64,000 nt of DNA. It comes from Ryuthela nishihirai (lineage: Eukaryota; Arthropoda; Arachnida; Araneae; Heptathelidae). The DNA lies in assembly GCA_038380435.1 (NCBI GenBank), contig JAWZYU010000025.1, positions 45,206,691-45,270,690 on the forward strand. Reading direction: 5' to 3'. A program made the position numbers and the translations under genes. Shown here piece by piece: positions 48,601 through 52,083 of the stretch (position 1 is its first letter; each line of letters starts with the position of its first letter). The notes under the pieces are model-generated. The model searched no databases. It worked only from the letters and a program-made list of their open reading frames with translations, and was not told where the DNA came from.

Positions 48601-48881
48601 TTCTGAATTGTATTTATGTAAATTGCATTTAAAAATACAAATTAATCTGTGATATATATCACTGTTTAGTATATTGAAGGAATCATTTTTTGCATATATA
48701 TTTTCAGCCCAACTGTTATGCCAAAATTATCACAGTAGAAGGACAGAAGAAAATTGTTATATACTCCAAACAGCCCATTAATGTAAACGAGGAGATTACG
48801 TATGACTACAAATTTCCCATTGAAGATGAAAAGATACCATGCCTTTGTGGTGCTCCTCAGTGCCGTAGATATTTAAATTAA
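3338..48881 (+). CDS. SETD1: SETD1-type histone H3K4 methyltransferase gene, 3' part (six exons in window)
   Basis: This is the catalytic subunit of the COMPASS/Set1 complex, a nuclear enzyme that transfers methyl groups from S-adenosylmethionine to histone H3 lysine 4. Readable exons are 3338-3632, 13088-~14175, ~30695-30838, 33956-34084, 39860-40117 and 48708-48881. Reading phase is kept across each junction I can test: exon 1 ends with two codon bases completed by the first base of exon 2, and the last four exons all join in phase 0. The domain order is acidic Ser/Glu segment, N-SET, Win-type motif, SET, post-SET, then stop, which is the C-terminal order of the SETD1 family rather than of MLL or other SET proteins. 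The 5' exons (RRM and upstream region) are outside the window. The one weak join is exon 2 to exon 3, where the splice phase does not resolve cleanly. Introns are full of transposons. Confidence 0.93.
4513..4545. repeat. Perfect hairpin, 15-bp arms, 3-base loop
   Basis: ATCGAAAGTGATGTG is followed by GAA and then by its exact reverse complement CACATCACTTTCGAT. It stands alone in AT-rich intron (3633-5240 holds no other feature that I can name). Confidence 0.85.
5242..5279. repeat. AT-rich inverted repeat, 15-bp arms
   Basis: ATTAATAATGTATTT at 5242-5256 and its reverse complement at 5265-5279, with an 8-base loop. It is AT-only apart from one G per arm, so may be chance or slippage. Confidence 0.6.
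5647..6044 (+). repeat. SINE-1, full length, with ~40-base internal insertion
   Basis: A box GGCTCAGTCAGTAGC, B box GGTTTGAGTCC, core and AAAACAACCC end. Between GTGACCTG and TTAGCCCATTGTGT about 40 extra bases (around 5955-5996) are present that other copies lack. Part of the central core is deleted (no GCGGGAGAGCCATACC). Confidence 0.87.
6252..6830. mobile_element. MITE with ~190-bp terminal inverted repeats and TA target site
   Basis: The two ends are near-perfect reverse complements for about 190 bases. The left end reads CACTATATTGCAAAAAGTGT and the right end finishes ACACTTTTTGCAATATGGTG. TA flanks both sides (6250-6251, 6831-6832). The unpaired centre is ~190 bases and non-coding, with a 13-base G run. 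TA target and long TIRs point to a Tc1/mariner-superfamily non-autonomous element. Confidence 0.88.
6927..6990 (+). repeat. SINE-1 3'-end fragment
   Basis: About 64 bases matching the family end: CTGACCATTTAGTCCAATGT, then GTGCAAAAAAG and a degenerate tail. It is severely 5'-truncated. Confidence 0.65.
7640..7766 (-). repeat. SINE-2-like fragment (degenerate tRNA-derived head)
   Basis: On the minus strand it reads a head like GTCCCAGTGGTTAGTGTGAT with a degenerate B box (CTGGATTTGAGCCCTGG), matching the layout of the clear SINE-2 at 56.5 kb. It abuts the RTE tail. Weak and old. Confidence 0.4.
7767..8896 (-). pseudogene. RTE-type LINE, 5'-truncated reverse transcriptase and C-terminus
   Basis: On the minus strand, in order: the end of the fingers/palm region, the palm with the catalytic YADD box ([22 protein letters not shown] at 8442-8705), then the C-terminal region [20 protein letters not shown] and [11 protein letters not shown] (7940-8266). 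This order and the C-terminal RISYG...ETW...R...GHV...R block match RTE-clade polymerases. Frameshifts and stops break it. The 3' end is CTTGAGGATGATGG-type short-repeat tail, as in RTE elements. The endonuclease half is missing. Its 5' end meets a 5'-truncated SINE-1 at ~8900. Confidence 0.88.
8901..9298 (+). repeat. SINE-1, 5'-truncated, with duplicated 3' end
   Basis: The tRNA head is missing: it starts in GCCCTACCCACAGTCAG. After a first complete tail with (AAC)n, about 90 bases of the 3' end (CCCCAACCTTCTC...GAGGTAAAACAACCC) are present again. Inside the core, CTGGATGGCCT is also doubled. Confidence 0.88.
9764..11605 (-). mobile_element. Tc1-like DNA transposon, with a hAT MITE inserted in its transposase
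   Basis: TA flanks (9762-9763, 11606-11607) and inverted ends, CACTGATTTCCATAAATTAA against its counterpart finishing TTAATTTATGGAAACAAGTG, bound the element. The minus-strand transposase begins in the Tc3-type HTH ([19 protein letters not shown]) and reaches the first catalytic Asp in IFFTDESRY. It continues with [18 protein letters not shown] (second Asp) and [16 protein letters not shown] (third acidic residue). The coding part is cut by the 326-bp MITE right after EHVWD and resumes [16 protein letters not shown]. Several frameshifts are present, so it is inactive. Without the MITE and its duplication it is about 1.5 kb, normal for Tc1. Confidence 0.92.
10155..10480. mobile_element. hAT-type MITE inside the Tc1 transposase
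   Basis: The ends are CAGGCGTGTCCAATCC and, inverted, GGTTGGACACCCCTG, a hAT-type terminus. The flanking 8-mers CCCTAGAG (10147-10154) and CCCTAGGA (10481-10488) fit an 8-bp hAT target duplication with two changes. Removing the insert and one flank restores the transposase frame at this point, which supports the boundaries. It is non-coding. Confidence 0.88.
11712..11866 (-). repeat. 155-bp extra copy of part of the Tc1 transposase
   Basis: Matches 10607-10761 over 155 bases with about five differences. It lies about 100 bases beyond the right end of the Tc1 element, in the same orientation, without element ends. Confidence 0.9.
11867..13087. other. SETD1 intron sequence, nothing else seen
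   Basis: AT-rich and unremarkable except for an AT palindrome near 12605-12660 (repeated TTAATTTTTAATTAAATTTA-like units). It ends with the acceptor of the N-SET exon. Confidence 0.5.
13088..14175 (+). CDS. SETD1: SETD1 exon: linker and N-SET region
   Basis: A large exon of about 360 codons after the acceptor AACACAG. The first two thirds are acidic and low in recognisable structure. A Ser/Pro- and Lys/Arg-rich stretch follows (for example [18 protein letters not shown]). The last ~50 residues match the N-SET region of SETD1 proteins, with [20 protein letters not shown] and [15 protein letters not shown] is needed for assembly of the Set1 complex and for activity. The end is uncertain: coding similarity stops at HWVDHP (14159) and the first usable donor GT is at 14176, which leaves the exon in phase 1 while the next exon reads in phase 0. 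A small unseen exon or a non-standard splice site may lie between. The open frame continues to 14237, but that tail looks intronic. Confidence 0.9.
14581..14931 (+). repeat. SINE-1, old diverged copy
   Basis: The head has lost the A-box region. The remainder follows the family from TTGGTAGTGTGCAG through GGGACACTGATGGGTTTGG and GTGCACATTAAAGAACACAT to GCTCAGAGGTAAATCAAC. 14176-14580 shows no other feature. Confidence 0.8.
15084..15530 (+). repeat. SINE-1 carrying an inserted RTE 3' tail
   Basis: Near-full-length SINE-1 (A box GGTGCAGTTGGTAATACG, core, ...CATTTAGTCCTTGTGTCCAC). Before its own last bases CCGAGGTAAAAAAG, about 70 bases of unrelated sequence are inserted, which match the RTE 3' end on the minus strand (next entry). 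Confidence 0.85.
15439..15510 (-). mobile_element. RTE LINE 3'-end fragment inside SINE-1
   Basis: Reverse-complement match to the RTE tails at 7.77 kb, 25.1 kb and 29.8 kb: GGACCTCCATAGCCCATGG then CTGCTTGAGGATGATGATG. This looks like an extremely 5'-truncated insertion. Confidence 0.85.
15725..16636. mobile_element. pogo/Tigger-like non-autonomous element
   Basis: Left end CAGTGAAATTGTCAGTAAAA, right end inverted CAGTGAAATATCAGTATAAT, with TA at both flanks (15723-15724, 16637-16638). Both ends hold further TTCATTATACTGA / TATAACGAATT units, as is usual in pogo/Tigger ends. No transposase is seen in the ~910 bases. Confidence 0.6.
16849..17850 (+). pseudogene. Tc1-like transposon, 3' end lost
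   Basis: The left end CACTGAGATACCAGTTTATT follows TA (16847-16848). The plus-strand transposase remains are broken into frames: MGKL..CDMIVC...[14 protein letters not shown] region near 16990-17070, [14 protein letters not shown] (first Asp region replaced by Glu-Ser context, ~17415), and [13 protein letters not shown] (second Asp, ~17670). LHWLAQSPG then marks the last block (~17750). A stop replaces expected residues in the last block. The right TIR is missing; a jockey LINE 3' end begins at about 17856. Confidence 0.82.
17856..19496 (+). pseudogene. jockey-type LINE 3' end (ORF2 C-terminus with RNase H-like region, 3' UTR)
   Basis: The plus-strand frames give the region after the reverse transcriptase: [20 protein letters not shown], then [20 protein letters not shown] and [11 protein letters not shown]. 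An RNase H-like segment follows with [13 protein letters not shown] (first acidic residue of the DGS motif) near 18470. The reading frame changes several times and stops are common. After ~19030 a non-coding 3' UTR runs to a tail AAAACCCCAAATAACTAACC, at about 19495. The layout (ORF2 with RNase H, no poly(A)) fits the jockey/I-type group. The 5' part is absent, as in most LINE copies. Confidence 0.8.
19497..19690 (-). repeat. SINE-1 fragment, minus strand
   Basis: Reverse complement of the family from the end of the head (AATCTGCAGTTTCCAGGTTT) to CCATACCCTGTGCAC and then CCTTGATGAG, with ~21 core bases deleted between. It is wedged between the jockey tail and a mariner fragment. Confidence 0.8.
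19691..20260 (-). pseudogene. mariner-family transposase remnant
   Basis: On the minus strand an N-terminal HTH piece reads [20 protein letters not shown] and [11 protein letters not shown] (about 20240-20080). Then come [38 protein letters not shown], and finally [19 protein letters not shown] and [11 protein letters not shown] (19900-19700). [12 protein letters not shown] corresponds to the mariner motif with the first catalytic Asp, here Asn. The second and third catalytic regions are missing; the element stops at the SINE fragment. Clearly inactive. Confidence 0.85.
21682..21856 (-). repeat. SINE-2 copy (second tRNA-derived SINE family)
   Basis: Minus strand: head TTGGTTGCCAAGTGGTTAAT with a weak B box (GGGTTTGAGTTCTGG) and body ending GCAGCAAGCAGCTGCTTGAA. 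The last motif is shared with the SINE-2 at 56.5 kb (GCAAGCAGCTGCTTGAGG). Confidence 0.65.
22010..23085 (+). pseudogene. jockey-type LINE 5' end (5' UTR and start of ORF1), split by a SINE
   Basis: The sequence follows the 5' end of the better jockey copy at 52.08-53.06 kb: TACTTTAGTGAGGGGACTAC against TACAAGGTGAGGGGACCACC, then GTTTGCAAGTTTCCTTGTC, and the ORF1 beginning near ATCAACAAAGGTTAGGAAG. Codons are heavily decayed. A SINE-1 sits at 22207-22446. The right end is at about 23085, where another element starts. Confidence 0.75.
22207..22446 (+). repeat. SINE-1, 5'-truncated, with 12-bp target duplication, inside jockey 5' UTR
   Basis: The head and first core part are missing; it starts at GAAAGGCCGCCATCC. 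CTCTTTGGCCTG occurs at 22195-22206 and 22447-22458. The inserted copy is young compared with its jockey host. Confidence 0.93.
23087..23466. mobile_element. Possible relative of the long-TIR MITE at 6.3 kb
   Basis: The right half follows the 6.6-6.8 kb arm: TTTAATAACTCTTTAAACAT, GAAATAGCTTATTTTCAAAG and the end CAATATAGTG before TA. The left end CAGTCAGTTGCAAAAAT resembles the other tip only loosely. It is a diverged or chimeric copy. Confidence 0.5.
23590..25140 (+). pseudogene. RTE-type LINE, reverse transcriptase through 3' end, decayed
   Basis: Plus-strand frames read [17 protein letters not shown] and RAIIVPVF near 23700-23840. Then come [20 protein letters not shown] (fingers/palm), SVVQQG-type and truncated palm remains (~24235-24370), and [20 protein letters not shown] with [18 protein letters not shown] (24685-24850). 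The FADD/YADD box is destroyed by a shift (around 24340 DFVNDL). The tail is CATGGCTGCTTGAGGATAAT. Same family as 7.77-8.90 kb. Confidence 0.87.
25141..25870 (-). pseudogene. RTE-type LINE internal fragment, minus strand
   Basis: Minus strand: [20 protein letters not shown] and [13 protein letters not shown] (25850-25740), which is the segment between endonuclease and reverse transcriptase. Palm-proximal sequence then continues down to the homologue of the [14 protein letters not shown] region at 25150. Neither RTE end is present. It begins at the exact base where the plus-strand RTE copy ends. Confidence 0.8.
26011..26424 (+). repeat. SINE-1, near full length, 9-bp target duplication
   Basis: A box GGCTCAGTTGGTAACGTG; the B box region is shortened (CCAGGTTTTAGTTCCAGC); core and tail are complete. 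TTCCAGGGT lies at 26002-26010 and 26425-26433. Near the 3' end, TTGGACCTCCCTAGCCCATT replaces the usual TTAGCCCATT, and GCCCATTG...GTGCAAAAAA is doubled. Confidence 0.88.
26434..28935. other. SETD1 intron sequence without recognised elements
   Basis: AT-rich. A duplicated GGAATGGAATCAATAAA-type unit lies at 27620-27700 and a GGTGATTGGATGG repeat at 28430-28470. The minus open frame at 27931-28164 resembles nothing. Confidence 0.45.
28936..28977. repeat. Perfect hairpin, 16-bp arms, 10-base loop
   Basis: AACCAAGCATCACTTC at 28936-28951 and its exact reverse complement at 28962-28977. It lies right where a head-less SINE-1 begins. Confidence 0.85.
28980..29275 (+). repeat. SINE-1, lacking the A-box part of the head
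   Basis: Starts at the B-box end (ACAGGTTTGACTCCCACC) and runs through GGGCTTGGAAAGGCCGC and CACATTAAAGAGCATGC to GCAGCTCAGAAATGGAACAA. The 5' side ends at the hairpin. Confidence 0.85.
29510..29862 (+). pseudogene. RTE-type LINE 3' end fragment
   Basis: Encodes the broken C-terminus [18 protein letters not shown] and [17 protein letters not shown] (normally GHVA), followed by the 3' UTR ending CATAGCCCATGGCTGCTTGA. It is a 5'-truncated copy of the same RTE family. Confidence 0.87.
30245..30417 (-). repeat. SINE-1, old fragment, minus strand
   Basis: Reverse complement shows GGACACTGATGGACTTGGAA, GTTGAACTCC in place of the B box, and a head ACCAGCACACCAGGCTAATA. Strongly diverged. Confidence 0.6.
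30695..30838 (+). CDS. SETD1: SETD1 exon: Lys-rich linker and Win-type WDR5-binding motif
   Basis: It encodes a Lys run followed by [18 protein letters not shown], which fits the SETD1 segment between N-SET and [11 protein letters not shown] is the WDR5-interaction (Win) motif type, in which an Arg inserts into the WDR5 pocket; this is known for SETD1A and SETD1B and inferred here. The donor CAG^GTAAG at 30838/30839 is strong and in phase 0. The acceptor is less sure. The only AG close upstream in a suitable place is CTCCCAAG at 30694, after a pyrimidine-rich stretch; the frame further upstream has stops. The start could shift by a few codons. Confidence 0.85.
31211..33955. other. SETD1 intron, no element recognised
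   Basis: AT-rich with homopolymers, including a G run at 31996-32008. No coding or repeat similarity that I can support, apart from a possible decayed exon at 31152-31200 (see findings). Confidence 0.45.
33956..34084 (+). CDS. SETD1: SETD1 exon: pre-SET linker
   Basis: Exactly 43 codons in phase 0 between the acceptor AATTTCAG and the donor AAG^GTAATA. It encodes the conserved lead-in to the SET domain, including [20 protein letters not shown] and NQLK. In SETD1 proteins this RRLL...[14 protein letters not shown] stretch sits directly before the SET domain, and here it joins in frame to FRKKQLKF in the next exon. Confidence 0.93.
34765..34905. repeat. Foldback of two tRNA-like 3' halves
   Basis: Left arm: GAGTTGAAAAAAATTTATTA, then CCTGACTGGGATTTGAACCC and AGATCTCCCA. 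The right arm is its reverse complement with few changes, separated by about 20 bases. Each arm contains a tRNA T-arm shape, CTGGGTTCAAATCCCAG (5-bp stem, 7-base loop). No D-arm or anticodon arm, so it is not a tRNA gene; perhaps a SINE-2-type head inverted on itself. Confidence 0.75.
35367..36895 (-). pseudogene. Tc1-like transposon with internal triplication
   Basis: The right end finishes AATGTTTTGGTTCTTCAGTG before TA (36896-36897); the left end has GAGCCAAAACATTATGACCA. The minus-strand transposase starts at 36747 ([20 protein letters not shown]) with HTH remains, and its last part is the intact frame 35521-36003. That frame has WFDESHF (first Asp), [19 protein letters not shown] (second Asp) and [16 protein letters not shown] (Asp-34-Glu type end). 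Between the two parts, a 158-bp segment is present three times. 158 is not a multiple of three, so the gene is broken. Length without the extra units is about 1.2 kb. Confidence 0.9.
35891..36364. repeat. Tandem triplication, 158-bp period
   Basis: TGCATCCTGG (third unit TGCATCCTGC) starts at 35891, 36049 and 36207, exactly 158 apart. Units differ at a few positions. Each contains the first catalytic Asp region of the transposase. Confidence 0.93.
37417..38370 (+). pseudogene. RTE-type LINE 5' part (5' UTR end and endonuclease)
   Basis: Encodes a decayed AP-type endonuclease: [29 protein letters not shown], then [14 protein letters not shown] in another frame. The catalytic Glu after SLQ is lost by a short deletion (family sequence is SLQETRW). 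The polymerase half is missing. Confidence 0.85.
38566..39372 (+). pseudogene. RTE-type LINE 5' end (long 5' UTR and start of endonuclease)
   Basis: Starts with GGTAGCTAGGTAGTCACTGG, a 5' UTR shared with the copies at 49.93 and 50.43 kb. Reads [20 protein letters not shown] and [13 protein letters not shown] at the end, keeping the catalytic Glu. It stops right after this motif. Confidence 0.87.
39860..40117 (+). CDS. SETD1: SETD1 exon: SET domain, N-terminal two thirds
   Basis: 86 codons in phase 0 between AATTTACAG and AAT^GTAAGT. The exon holds the SET core. [17 protein letters not shown] contains the GWGL-type AdoMet-binding motif. VIEYVGQ and [11 protein letters not shown] form the substrate side. 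[16 protein letters not shown] carries the RFINHSCN AdoMet pseudoknot motif and its zinc-binding Cys. All residues I would expect for an active SETD1 enzyme in this part are present. The exon ends exactly inside the NHSCNPNC motif; the rest is 8.6 kb downstream. Confidence 0.97.
40200..40780 (+). other. Unclassified stretch, possibly a decayed mariner-type element
   Basis: One frame gives [14 protein letters not shown] (about 40610-40660), which resembles the end block of mariner transposases (PPYSPDLAP type). Nothing else supports it. Confidence 0.25.
40900..41761 (+). pseudogene. Tc1-like transposon, decayed
   Basis: Plus-strand fragments: [16 protein letters not shown] and AMDP-type remains (~41285-41350), [20 protein letters not shown] (second Asp region, Asp lost) and [20 protein letters not shown] (41500-41570). 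The right end finishes TTGTCTTTTCAGTG before TA (41762-41763). The left end was not found. Confidence 0.75.
42050..42330 (-). pseudogene. Possible mariner N-terminal remnant
   Basis: Minus strand holds [14 protein letters not shown], which resembles the mariner HTH region, and a mariner-like terminus AGGGACAGTCCAAAAATAAG on the plus strand at 42111. Weak. Confidence 0.3.
42428..42499 (+). repeat. Outer SINE-1, 5' segment
   Basis: Starts mid-head (ACCAGGCTCATAATCTGCAG), with B box GTTTCAAATCCC, up to TATCTCCACAAAA. It continues at 42886 after the inner SINE. Confidence 0.87.
42500..42885 (+). repeat. Inner SINE-1, full length, inserted in SINE-1
   Basis: Nearly consensus copy: A box GGCTCAGTCGGTAGCGCG, B box GGTTTGAGTCC, core GGACGTTAAGCCGTGGCCCC, tail AAAGCAACCCAAA. 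A 13-bp duplication TATCTCCACAAAA lies at 42487-42499 and 42886-42898. Confidence 0.95.
42886..43171 (+). repeat. Outer SINE-1, 3' segment
   Basis: Resumes the older copy at TATCTCCACAAAATTTCCC and runs through the core to GCTCAGAGGTAAAACAACCC. Confidence 0.92.
43353..44855 (+). mobile_element. piggyBac element with intact ends and decayed transposase
   Basis: TTAA target copies lie at 43349-43352 and 44856-44859. The ends are CACTAAACCTACC and, inverted, CACTAAACCTGCC. The coding remains, on the plus strand, begin inside the catalytic domain: [20 protein letters not shown], then [32 protein letters not shown] with TMDNF (catalytic Asp), and [13 protein letters not shown] after a shift. [20 protein letters not shown] follows, then a Cys-rich C-terminal finger [19 protein letters not shown] with VCSKC. 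The N-terminal half is missing and there are frameshifts, one beside the last acidic residue. At 1,503 bp it is well short of an autonomous element. Confidence 0.95.
44860..45870. other. Intron sequence, with a GC-richer patch of unknown origin
   Basis: A (CT)n run is at 44934-44943. 45400-45660 is richer in GC than its surroundings and lacks similarity to any element named here; it could be an unclassified insert. Confidence 0.35.
45874..46797 (-). pseudogene. Tc1-like transposon, 3' end lost
   Basis: The minus-strand frame 45932-46564 reads HTH remains, [40 protein letters not shown] (first Asp) and GGVTVWGAF. The second Asp block [13 protein letters not shown] lies in another frame at ~45890. 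It starts near MGKGSDRS at 46653. The right end is near GTCAGTCAGTG at 46797. The last catalytic block is absent. Confidence 0.85.
47226..48058. repeat. Short direct repeats, copied patches
   Basis: TAGTTTTTAATTGCAAAATA occurs at ~47235 and again at ~47995. At the second place it sits between two copies of ATTGGTAGTCTGTTTT...GTCACTTGT (47953 and 48022). No coding content; the rest of 46798-48707 is AT-rich intron with nothing else seen. Confidence 0.65.
48708..48881 (+). CDS. SETD1: SETD1 last exon: SET C-terminus and post-SET zinc motif
   Basis: 57 codons and a TAA after the acceptor ATTTTCAG, in phase 0. It begins [20 protein letters not shown], completing the NHSCN-PNC knot, and continues with [16 protein letters not shown], which holds the catalytic Tyr of the ITYDYKF motif. 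The post-SET motif CLCGAPQC supplies three Cys that, with the Cys of NHSC, bind structural zinc. The C-terminus reads CRRYLN; as I recall, other SETD1 proteins commonly end CRGTLN, so the last turn differs. The stop at 48879-48881 is at the family's usual place. Confidence 0.97.
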   Translation, partial: PNCYAKIITVEGQKKIVIYSKQPINVNEEITYDYKFPIEDEKIPCLCGAPQCRRYLN

Positions 48882-49260
48882 ATTTTAGGAGCTATAGTGA
48901 TGTTTACCACTTGTGATATCAACAAGAGGTGTATGCTCCAAGAGTATTCCTCAAACTGCCAATTGTACAGTGTATATAAAAAAAGAGACATATACCATTA
49001 TGAAACCCACCAGGTCATCTCATCATTTTATAGTTTTCTGAATATATATAAAGTGACTGCTAATAATTTCTGCTTATTTTAAAGCAGATCATGGTGAGTA
49101 TTTGTGTCTTTAAATTAGCATAGCTAATTTTAATTATATCAGATTTTCACTATTTTTGATTTCTGTGGTGCAAAATTTGTGACTTTTAAATTCAGTATTG
49201 AGTCATAAACATTTAATGATAGCAATTCACTCTATATGAAGTAAAAATATTATCAATAAA
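48882..49260 (+). other. SETD1 3' UTR, with candidate poly(A) signal
   Basis: No similarity to any element is seen directly after the stop. A canonical AATAAA lies at 49255-49260, about 375 bases after the stop, in AT-rich sequence. It is a reasonable cleavage signal, but the true 3' end cannot be fixed from sequence alone. Confidence 0.5.
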
Positions 49261-49751
49261 CAGCCAGACTGCCAAAGCTTGGTCATTAGCTGGTTTTAAG
49301 AACATTTTTATTTCTTGCATAGTAAATAGTCCTTTTTTTTTAATGCTTACTTAAAATGCCAGTTACAATATGCTTAATTTCTACAAAAAAAAAAACTTCA
49401 TGAAGTACTTTTCAATTTATTTTTATATGCACCATACGTTAGACTCCCCTAAACCTATAGAAATGCTTGAAGTCATGCAGAATTCCTAATGAATAAGGAA
49501 AGTCTTAAGTCCTCATTATCCAACCCTGAAGCTTCATGGAATTAATCTTATATTTATAAGAAGTACTGTTGTGTACACACCTAATTTGATTTAAAAATAT
49601 GATCTCATTGTTATTTAACACTGTGATGCACATTTCCTGTAGATAATACAGTGAAGCACTCAAAAATAATTATTAGAATTCAACACAGTATCAAAAAATG
49701 GGCAATAATTAAGGTAACAAAGATTACTAATGCAGGTGATGCACAATTTAT

Positions 49752-50740
49752 TCTATAGATGTTAATTACAGTTGTGTAAATTGAAAATAATTTTATCACA
49801 GGATACTTGTAGCTTAAAGAAATTCTAAAGCAAATTATATATCTTAATTCTGAAATAATTATTCATAATTCTCAAACAAATTATATATTAATTCACTTCA
49901 AATAATAAAAATACCTAAAAGATTTTAGATCTGTAAATGGTACCTAGCTAGTCACTGGAAGGAGAGCTATGCACCAATCACCTCTGATGATGCATAGAAC
50001 CGGCCAGGCCTAGCATATGATATCCGACCCCACCTTCTTGTGGTGCAGGCCGTTAGTACCTTTTAAAAGAGATAGTCTTGTGAAAGTAAATGGAAGGGGA
50101 GGGCTGCCAGATTAGTGTGGCCTACTGATCTAGACAACTATGGCTACTCTTTTTTTCTACCCTGCTGAGGAGTAGTCAACCACACAAGGTTCTGACCATA
50201 TAAACTTACTGGACTGAATTAATATATATTATATAGATATATTATTTATATTATATAGGTGTTAATTAAAGTTGTGTAAATTGAAAGTAATTTTTTCACA
50301 GGATAACTGTAGCTAAAAGAAATTCTAAAGCAAATTATATCTCTTAATTCTGAAATAATTATTATTCATAATTCTCAAACAAATTATATATTAATTCACT
50401 TCAAATAAAAATAATACCTAAAAGATTTTAGATCTGTAAATGGTACCTAGCTAGTCACTGGAAGGAGAGCTATGCACAAATCACCTGTGATGATGCATAG
50501 AACCGGCCAGGGAAACACCTAATGTCCTACCCCGCCTTCTCATGGTGCAAGCCGTTAGTACCTTTCAAAAGAGATACTCTTGTGGAAGTAAATGGAAAGG
50601 GGGGGCTGCCAGATTAGTATGGCCTACTGATCTGGACAACTAAGGCTACTTTTTTTTTTCTACCCTGCTTAGGAGTAGTCAACCACACAAGGTTCTGGTG
50701 CTGACCATATAAACTTAATGGACTGGATTAAGGCTCTGAG
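49752..50740. repeat. ~500-bp segmental tandem duplication including an RTE 5' end
   Basis: Two adjacent units share GTTGTGTAAATTGAAA (49771, 50271), AATTCTAAAGCAAATTATAT, and GATTTTAGATCTGTAAATGG (49921, 50424). The RTE 5' UTR begins directly after in both. The first unit stops at GACCATATAAACTTACTGGA; the second continues into the full element. Confidence 0.9.
49938..50215 (+). mobile_element. RTE-type LINE 5' UTR, duplicate fragment
   Basis: Matches the 5' UTR of the copies at 38.6 and 50.4 kb (GGTACCTAGCTAGTCACTGG onward, including GAACCGGCCAGGCCTAGCA). It ends where the tandem duplication ends, not at an element end. Confidence 0.85.
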
Positions 50741-52083
50741 CTAGATTATGGTTCCTAAATTTTCTGCACTGATAGGCTTCTGTGGAGGGAAAATCTGACA
50801 CTGTGTTTTTTGTTTGTTTGTAGGTTAACAGCCCCAAGTGAATAGATTTGCAGGATATATTTTATAAGCTGGTGGATAATCCTGAGCAGAGGTCATCGCA
50901 GGCATCTGAACTCTTGCTTCTATGGGCATCGTCAAATTCTATATTGGGGGAAGTCTTTCAGTGTAGATGGCTTCAGCCTTTAGTGGTGGGAGAACGGGTC
51001 TTTGCCCCATGTCTGCAATTAGGGGGCTGTTTGATATTGTCGGCATTCCTTCTCTCAATCAACATAGTTTCTTTAAACATCCCACTAACCATTTTCTCTC
51101 CATAGGTAGTTGAAATGTGAGGACTCTGCACAGAGCTTATTCTCTTGATGTCCTCACACATGAATTCCGCCATTATAATTTAGATATTCTCAGCCTGCGA
51201 AAGACCAGATGGACAGATAAAGGTCAGATTCTTAAAAATAATCTTAAATTTCTCTTTTCTGGGAGGGAAGACAATAAACATCACCAAGGCATGGGTCTGC
51301 TTCTCAGCAGACACACTAGTGATGTTCTTCTAAGATATGAGTGCATTAATGAAAGGTTTCTTACTGCAAATTTTCAGGAAAGTATTAAAGACTTGAGTGT
51401 TATCTGCTGTTATGCCCCCAAGGAGGATGTTGATGAGGATGAGAAGGATAGGTTTTACAGACAACTTCGGGATATTTTGAATTCTGTCAAGAAAGGAGAC
51501 ATTACCCTTGTTCTAGGTGACTTCAATGCCAAAATTGGTACTGACTCTGACCTTTGGGGAGGGGTGATAGGCTCTTTTGGTATTGGTAGCTGCAATGGCA
51601 ATGTCTACACATAAGTAAACTCAATGGTTTCAGAATAACTAACACTTATTACAAACACCGCGACATGCATAAGTACATACGGGTTCCATCTGATGGGCTG
51701 CATATGAATATGATTGATTATATATTAACAGCAAATGGACTAGTTCTTTTAGGTATACCAGGACATATAGGAGAGCTGAAATTGGATCTGACCATTACCT
51801 TGTTAAAAGTGTGTAGCAAATTAAACTTAAAAAGTGTTGTGTTAGCGTTAAAAAATTTATCTTTAATACTGAAGCTCTGAAAGACCCAGTTATAGCTAAA
51901 GCATACCATGATAGGTTACTTAGTCATTATGAAGTCATGGTTTGCTTACTTCTGTAGTTGAGGAAAAATGGGACCATTTTAAACCGGCTTCTTTGGTAAC
52001 TAATAGTACTCTTTTCGAAAAAGAGGAGCAGAAGAGGCAAAATTATTTGAGTGATAAGGCACTTGAGCTTGTTTTAGAACCAC
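50441..52083 (+). pseudogene. RTE-type LINE, 5' UTR and AP-type endonuclease, best 5' copy
   Basis: A ~670-base 5' UTR leads to the endonuclease at about 51105. In order: [56 protein letters not shown] and [19 protein letters not shown], with the frame closing at 51614. IRVPSDGLHMNMIDYILTAN resumes in another frame at 51665. The Glu of SLQETRW is Lys here, and GSWNV has become a stop before MRTL, so it cannot work. The element is cut off at ~52083 by the jockey 5' end. Confidence 0.88.
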
